64,000 nucleotides of DNA from Alphaproteobacteria bacterium. GTDB lineage: Bacteria > Pseudomonadota > Alphaproteobacteria > UBA6615. Numbering within the stretch: position 1 is the first letter of the stretch; each line of letters begins with the position of its first letter. The notes beneath the pieces are model-generated. The model saw only the letters and a program-made list of their open reading frames with translations, had not been told where the DNA came from and made no database searches. Made by a program: the position numbers and the translations under genes. Where the stretch lies: the NCBI GenBank assembly GCA_021774575.1, contig JAJFIX010000006.1, positions 372,001 to 436,000 of the forward strand. Direction: 5' to 3'. Positions 61,309 to 64,000 of the stretch are shown piece by piece.

Positions 61309-61920
61309 ATGACCCTAAATGTTCAAGTCTATTCAGACTATGTCTGTCCCTACTGCTTTCTCGCCGAAGCCCCCCTCAACGAAGCCGTAGCGGAATTTAG
61401 CGGGGAGGTGGTGGTTGAATGGATGCCGTTCGAGCTACGCCCTTACCCCACAGCGACCCTGGAGCCGACCGGCGACTACCTGGTCAGTGGTTGGCGGGAT
61501 TCGATTTATCCTCTGGCCGAAAAAATGGGCGTCCATATCGTTTTGCCCCGTGTTTCACCTCAACCATATACGCGTCTGGCATTTGAGGGCGCGCTGTTCG
61601 CGCGCGAACACGGCAAGGCTGCAATCTACAATCACCGCATGTTCACCGCTTTCTTTCAGGACGAACTAGATATCGGCGACGTGACGGTTCTAACCGAATG
61701 CGTTGGCGCGTTGGGCTTAGACCAAGGGGCTTTTAGAACTGCACTTGAAGATCGCGTTTACAGCGAGGAATGCGCCAAGCAGCTAAATTTCGGGCGCGAA
61801 GCCTTAAATATCAATTCAGTACCCACATTCGTTATCGATAATCGCTTTGCCATTCCTGGCATGGCATCGAAGTCCACTCTTGTCACAGTGTTTGGTGAGC
61901 AGTTGGCCAAAACCGAATGA
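61309..61920 (+). CDS. DsbA-family (FrnE-type) thioredoxin-fold oxidoreductase
   Basis: 203 residues, no signal peptide, so cytosolic. Active site YSDYVCPYCFLAEAPL (Cys13-Cys16), cis-Pro segment INSVPTFVIDNRFAIPGMAS near residue 165, and the helical insert LAFEGALFAREHGKAAIYNHRMFTAFFQDELDI between. Matches the FrnE/2-hydroxychromene-2-carboxylate isomerase-like group. Disulfide exchange or glutathione-linked isomerisation possible. Confidence 0.92.
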   Translation: MTLNVQVYSDYVCPYCFLAEAPLNEAVAEFSGEVVVEWMPFELRPYPTATLEPTGDYLVSGWRDSIYPLAEKMGVHIVLPRVSPQPYTRLAFEGALFAREHGKAAIYNHRMFTAFFQDELDIGDVTVLTECVGALGLDQGAFRTALEDRVYSEECAKQLNFGREALNINSVPTFVIDNRFAIPGMASKSTLVTVFGEQLAKTE

Positions 61921-62122
61921 TTTTTATCTTGGCGAGAGATTTGCGTACCCCACTGCAATCCCAGCCAAATAGTTCTATTGTCCTAGATCAGCGTTTGACT
62001 GCGACTAAGGAGGTTGGGGGTTTGAGTCTTCCCGGAGTGCACAAATGTAGGCGTTTTGGGCCTACCTTATGCTTCAATGAAAGCAGCTTCTATTTTAAAT
62101 TATGTCCAGTAATTGCCCGACC

Positions 62123-62536
62123 CTATTTCTTATCCGGCATTTCGTCATAGTTGATGAGATCGCTAGATAGACGGGCACATGGAATGGCGCGTGACCAAAA
62201 TAAATTTATGGTAGGCTTGATAAAACTTGCGTCGTCGATACTGCCAACCTTGAGGCTCGTAATTGGGCGACCGAGCGTGGTGGAAAATAGTTGCGAACCG
62301 CAGTTCGGACAAAATTCCTTGATCCTTTTGCTGCCACTGTTTGCGATGTGTTCAAATTTCTTTGGTTCACCGAGGGTCACCACAAGGTCATCCTCTTTAA
62401 CAAACACATTTGTCGCAAAGGCCGAACCAGTTACACGTCGGCAATCGTCACAATGGCAGTTTACCACTCGTACCAGATCTCCCGACACCTCATACCTGAT
62501 GGCACCGCAAAGACAGCCACCCGAAAAATTGACCAT
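62123..62536 (-). CDS. GFA-family (CENP-V/GFA zinc-binding) protein
   Basis: 137 residues. Cysteine pattern of the family: GGCLCGAIRYEVSGD, VNCHCDDCRRVTGSAFATNVFV, and the zinc pair FCPNCGSQLF. Named for glutathione-dependent formaldehyde activation, though most members have no proven activity. Stand-alone gene; ATG 62536. Confidence 0.92.
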   Translation of the reverse strand: MVNFSGGCLCGAIRYEVSGDLVRVVNCHCDDCRRVTGSAFATNVFVKEDDLVVTLGEPKKFEHIANSGSKRIKEFCPNCGSQLFSTTLGRPITSLKVGSIDDASFIKPTINLFWSRAIPCARLSSDLINYDEMPDKK

Positions 62537-62703
62537 TGTCTACTCCGATATTGTCGACGATTTGTCTTGCCGATGAGAAACTGCATCGGCTCATGATAAA
62601 TACACATGATGAATATAATGGACTTGTATTAGGGTTATAGTGCCAAGTTGCCTTGAGAGTGTTGAACTTGAGCTGCTGCAGTCAGCTGTTCCTGCAGTTT
62701 AAA

Positions 62704-62949
62704 TCAATATGCGTTCCTGATCACGCCCTTCAACCAAGCGACTTTTATCTGGGCTTCATTTAGCGCGTCGCTTTCATTGTTGAATATGCGCTCACCGAAG
62801 AAACCGATTGGGAACCAGCCTTTCTCATCTTCGACGTCTCTACGGTATTCTTCAAATCCGAATGTGCCGTCAGGCCGCAGAAATATATCTACGCAAAGGC
62901 CCCCGTCGGGGGAGTTGACTGATTTCAAAACAACATTTTTCTTTTCCAA
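62704..62949 (-). CDS. Small conserved-looking hypothetical protein
   Basis: 81 residues, soluble. Sequence such as GGLCVDIFLRPDGTFGFEEYRRDVEDEKGWFPIGFFGERIFNNESDALNEAQIKVAWLKG has balanced composition and aromatic-rich strands typical of a real small protein. No family named; reminiscent of small proteins with one beta sheet and a helix. No operon partner; PrpB-like gene lies 51 bp upstream. Confidence 0.6.
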   Translation of the reverse strand: MEKKNVVLKSVNSPDGGLCVDIFLRPDGTFGFEEYRRDVEDEKGWFPIGFFGERIFNNESDALNEAQIKVAWLKGVIRNAY

Positions 62950-63000
62950 TTTGGTTTAATTCCAGTAACGACCGCAAATAAGAATACGTGGCGCCGCCAT

Positions 63001-63894
63001 TTAGAGTTCAAAATCAAAAATTGTGCTGTCGAATTCTGCATACTCGCTGTAGCGCAGGATTTCGTAGAGCCGGGCGCGGGTCTGCATTTTGTCGACGAGG
63101 TGAGTTTGAGTGCCGTGTTGTTTGAGCTCGGCGAAAGCATCCTCAATTGTTTTCATCGCGAGCCGTAATGATGTCACAGGATAGATGACAATATTATATC
63201 CCAGCGCAGAAAGCTCGTCTGTCGTCAGCAGCGGCGTTTTTCCAAATTCAGTCATGTTGGCCAGAATTGGTGCGTTGATGGCGTCGCGGAAGGCGGAGAA
63301 CTCGTCCTTGGTCTCCAAGGCTTCGGCGAATATCGCATCTGCCCCCGCTTCAACATAGGCGCGGGCGCGCGTAATTGCGGCGTCCAACCCGTCAACATTT
63401 TTCGCATCGGTGCGCGCCATGATGAGGAAGTTTTCGTCTCGGCGCGCGTTTAGGGCAGCGCCAATTTTCTGCAGCATCTCATTTTGTGTGATGATCTGTT
63501 TGTTGTCGAGGTGGCCGCAGCGTTTGGGCAGAACCTGGTCTTCGATGTGGCAACCGGCAAGCCCGGCGGCTTCCAGTTCTTGGATTGTGCGGGCCACGTT
63601 CACTGCTTCGCCAAATCCGGTATCGGCATCAATTAGCGTGGGTAAATCCGTTACTCTCGATATTTGCCGACCGCGTTCAGCCACCTCTGTCAGAGTAGTG
63701 AGGCCAATATCGGGCAAAGCGAGGTCGGCGGCAATCGCGGATCCGGAAATATAAACACCGTCAAAGGATTGTTCTTCAATAATTCTGGCAACCAGCGGCG
63801 CATGAGCGCCGGGAAAGCGCAATAGCTTGCCGCTTTGCAACTGATCACGAAAATGGATGCGTTTTTGCGCGGCGGTCAATTTGGTGAAAAGCAT
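63001..63894 (-). CDS. prpB: Methylisocitrate lyase (PEP mutase/isocitrate lyase family)
   Basis: 297 residues. Cleaves 2-methylisocitrate to pyruvate and succinate in propionate (methylcitrate) catabolism. Seen: RFPGAHAPLVARIIEEQSFDGVYISGSAIAADLALPDIGL, metal-binding DADTGFGEAVNVARTI (Asp89-Asp91 zone), catalytic KRCGHL with Cys126, and NMTEFGKTPLLTTDEL. Other lyases of this superfamily share the K-x-C-G-H motif, but the length and FPGAH, TEFGKTP motifs fit PrpB best. The preceding gene ends 1-2 bases before its ATG. Confidence 0.88.
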   Translation of the reverse strand: MLFTKLTAAQKRIHFRDQLQSGKLLRFPGAHAPLVARIIEEQSFDGVYISGSAIAADLALPDIGLTTLTEVAERGRQISRVTDLPTLIDADTGFGEAVNVARTIQELEAAGLAGCHIEDQVLPKRCGHLDNKQIITQNEMLQKIGAALNARRDENFLIMARTDAKNVDGLDAAITRARAYVEAGADAIFAEALETKDEFSAFRDAINAPILANMTEFGKTPLLTTDELSALGYNIVIYPVTSLRLAMKTIEDAFAELKQHGTQTHLVDKMQTRARLYEILRYSEYAEFDSTIFDFEL

Positions 63895-63895
63895 C

Positions 63896-64000
63896 TCAGT
63901 AGCCGCCCAAAAATCTTTGATCGTTTAAGCGGACATGCTGGGATTTCAGAGAAGAGGAGATTCCAAGTTTGCCACAGAGGCCGCGAAAGGCCAGCGCTTT
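63896..64000 (-). CDS. C-terminal end of an unidentified gene (runs off the window)
   Basis: The last 34 codons: KALAFRGLCGKLGISSSLK, then SQHVRLNDQRFLGGY and TGA at 63896. Its stop lies one base upstream of the PrpB-like ATG (TGAGATG), so it is an operon partner. Too short to identify. Confidence 0.55.
   Translation of the reverse strand, partial: KALAFRGLCGKLGISSSLKSQHVRLNDQRFLGGY

Overview
The window looks like a chromosomal segment of a Gram-negative alphaproteobacterium, probably related to the Rhodospirillales or Rhizobiales. The grounds are a Rhizobium-type rhamnose regulon (rhaRSTPQUK/DI with an aldolase-dehydrogenase fusion), a trimeric-porin-like gene, a GT41 (SPINDLY-type) glycosyltransferase, an AlgE-like outer-membrane barrel, and a moderately high GC content. 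Taxonomy is inferred from gene content only.

Layout. 1-3.4 kb: minus-strand housekeeping genes (3' side of a pgk cluster, a beta-hydroxyacid dehydrogenase, a TerB-like protein, folD, a DUF167 protein, yggT). 3.6-18.05 kb: an integrated element. It starts in the 3' end of tRNA-Ala(CGC) and ends at a perfect 18-bp copy of that 3' end. Inside are a broken tyrosine integrase, an IS3-family insertion, a secreted protein, a YCII/ECF42-type sigma pair, a two-component system, and a four-gene envelope-polymer module (nucleotidyltransferase, ABC exporter membrane domain without ATPase, CDP-glycerol glycerophosphotransferase-like enzyme, AlgE-like barrel). A broken primase lies near the far end. 18.05-27 kb: a scar zone with remnants of IS6, IS3, IS30 and SDR genes, surrounding an intact GT41 gene, a PhnCDE-like ABC transporter and a small lipoprotein.

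28-34.4 kb: a compact operon in which three of four proteins carry CxxC zinc ribbons. The 1115-residue protein is membrane anchored. Its C-terminal domain carries the spaced lysines and the DxD motif typical of the class II (CyaA/edema factor/ExoY) nucleotidyl cyclases. This is the best candidate for an undescribed system here.

34.9-47.3 kb: a complete L-rhamnose uptake and catabolism locus. The kinase, mutarotase and DeoR regulator run leftwards; the fused aldolase/dehydrogenase, isomerase, ABC transporter and an FMN-dependent lactate-dehydrogenase-like enzyme run rightwards. A shared sequence, TGATCA-N4-TGATTGA, overlaps the -35 regions ahead of both rightward units and is a candidate RhaR operator. 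47.3-64 kb: mostly ordinary chromosomal genes (thermonuclease, hybrid kinase, hrpB, 2OG oxygenase, TPR-methyltransferase, porin, FrnE/DsbA-like, GFA, methylisocitrate lyase). Among them lie a decayed second copy of the integrase 5' end (48.5 kb) and a 136-bp dispersed repeat (48.3 and 57.6 kb).

All calls come from reading the sequence; no database search was run. Family names are recognitions from motifs.
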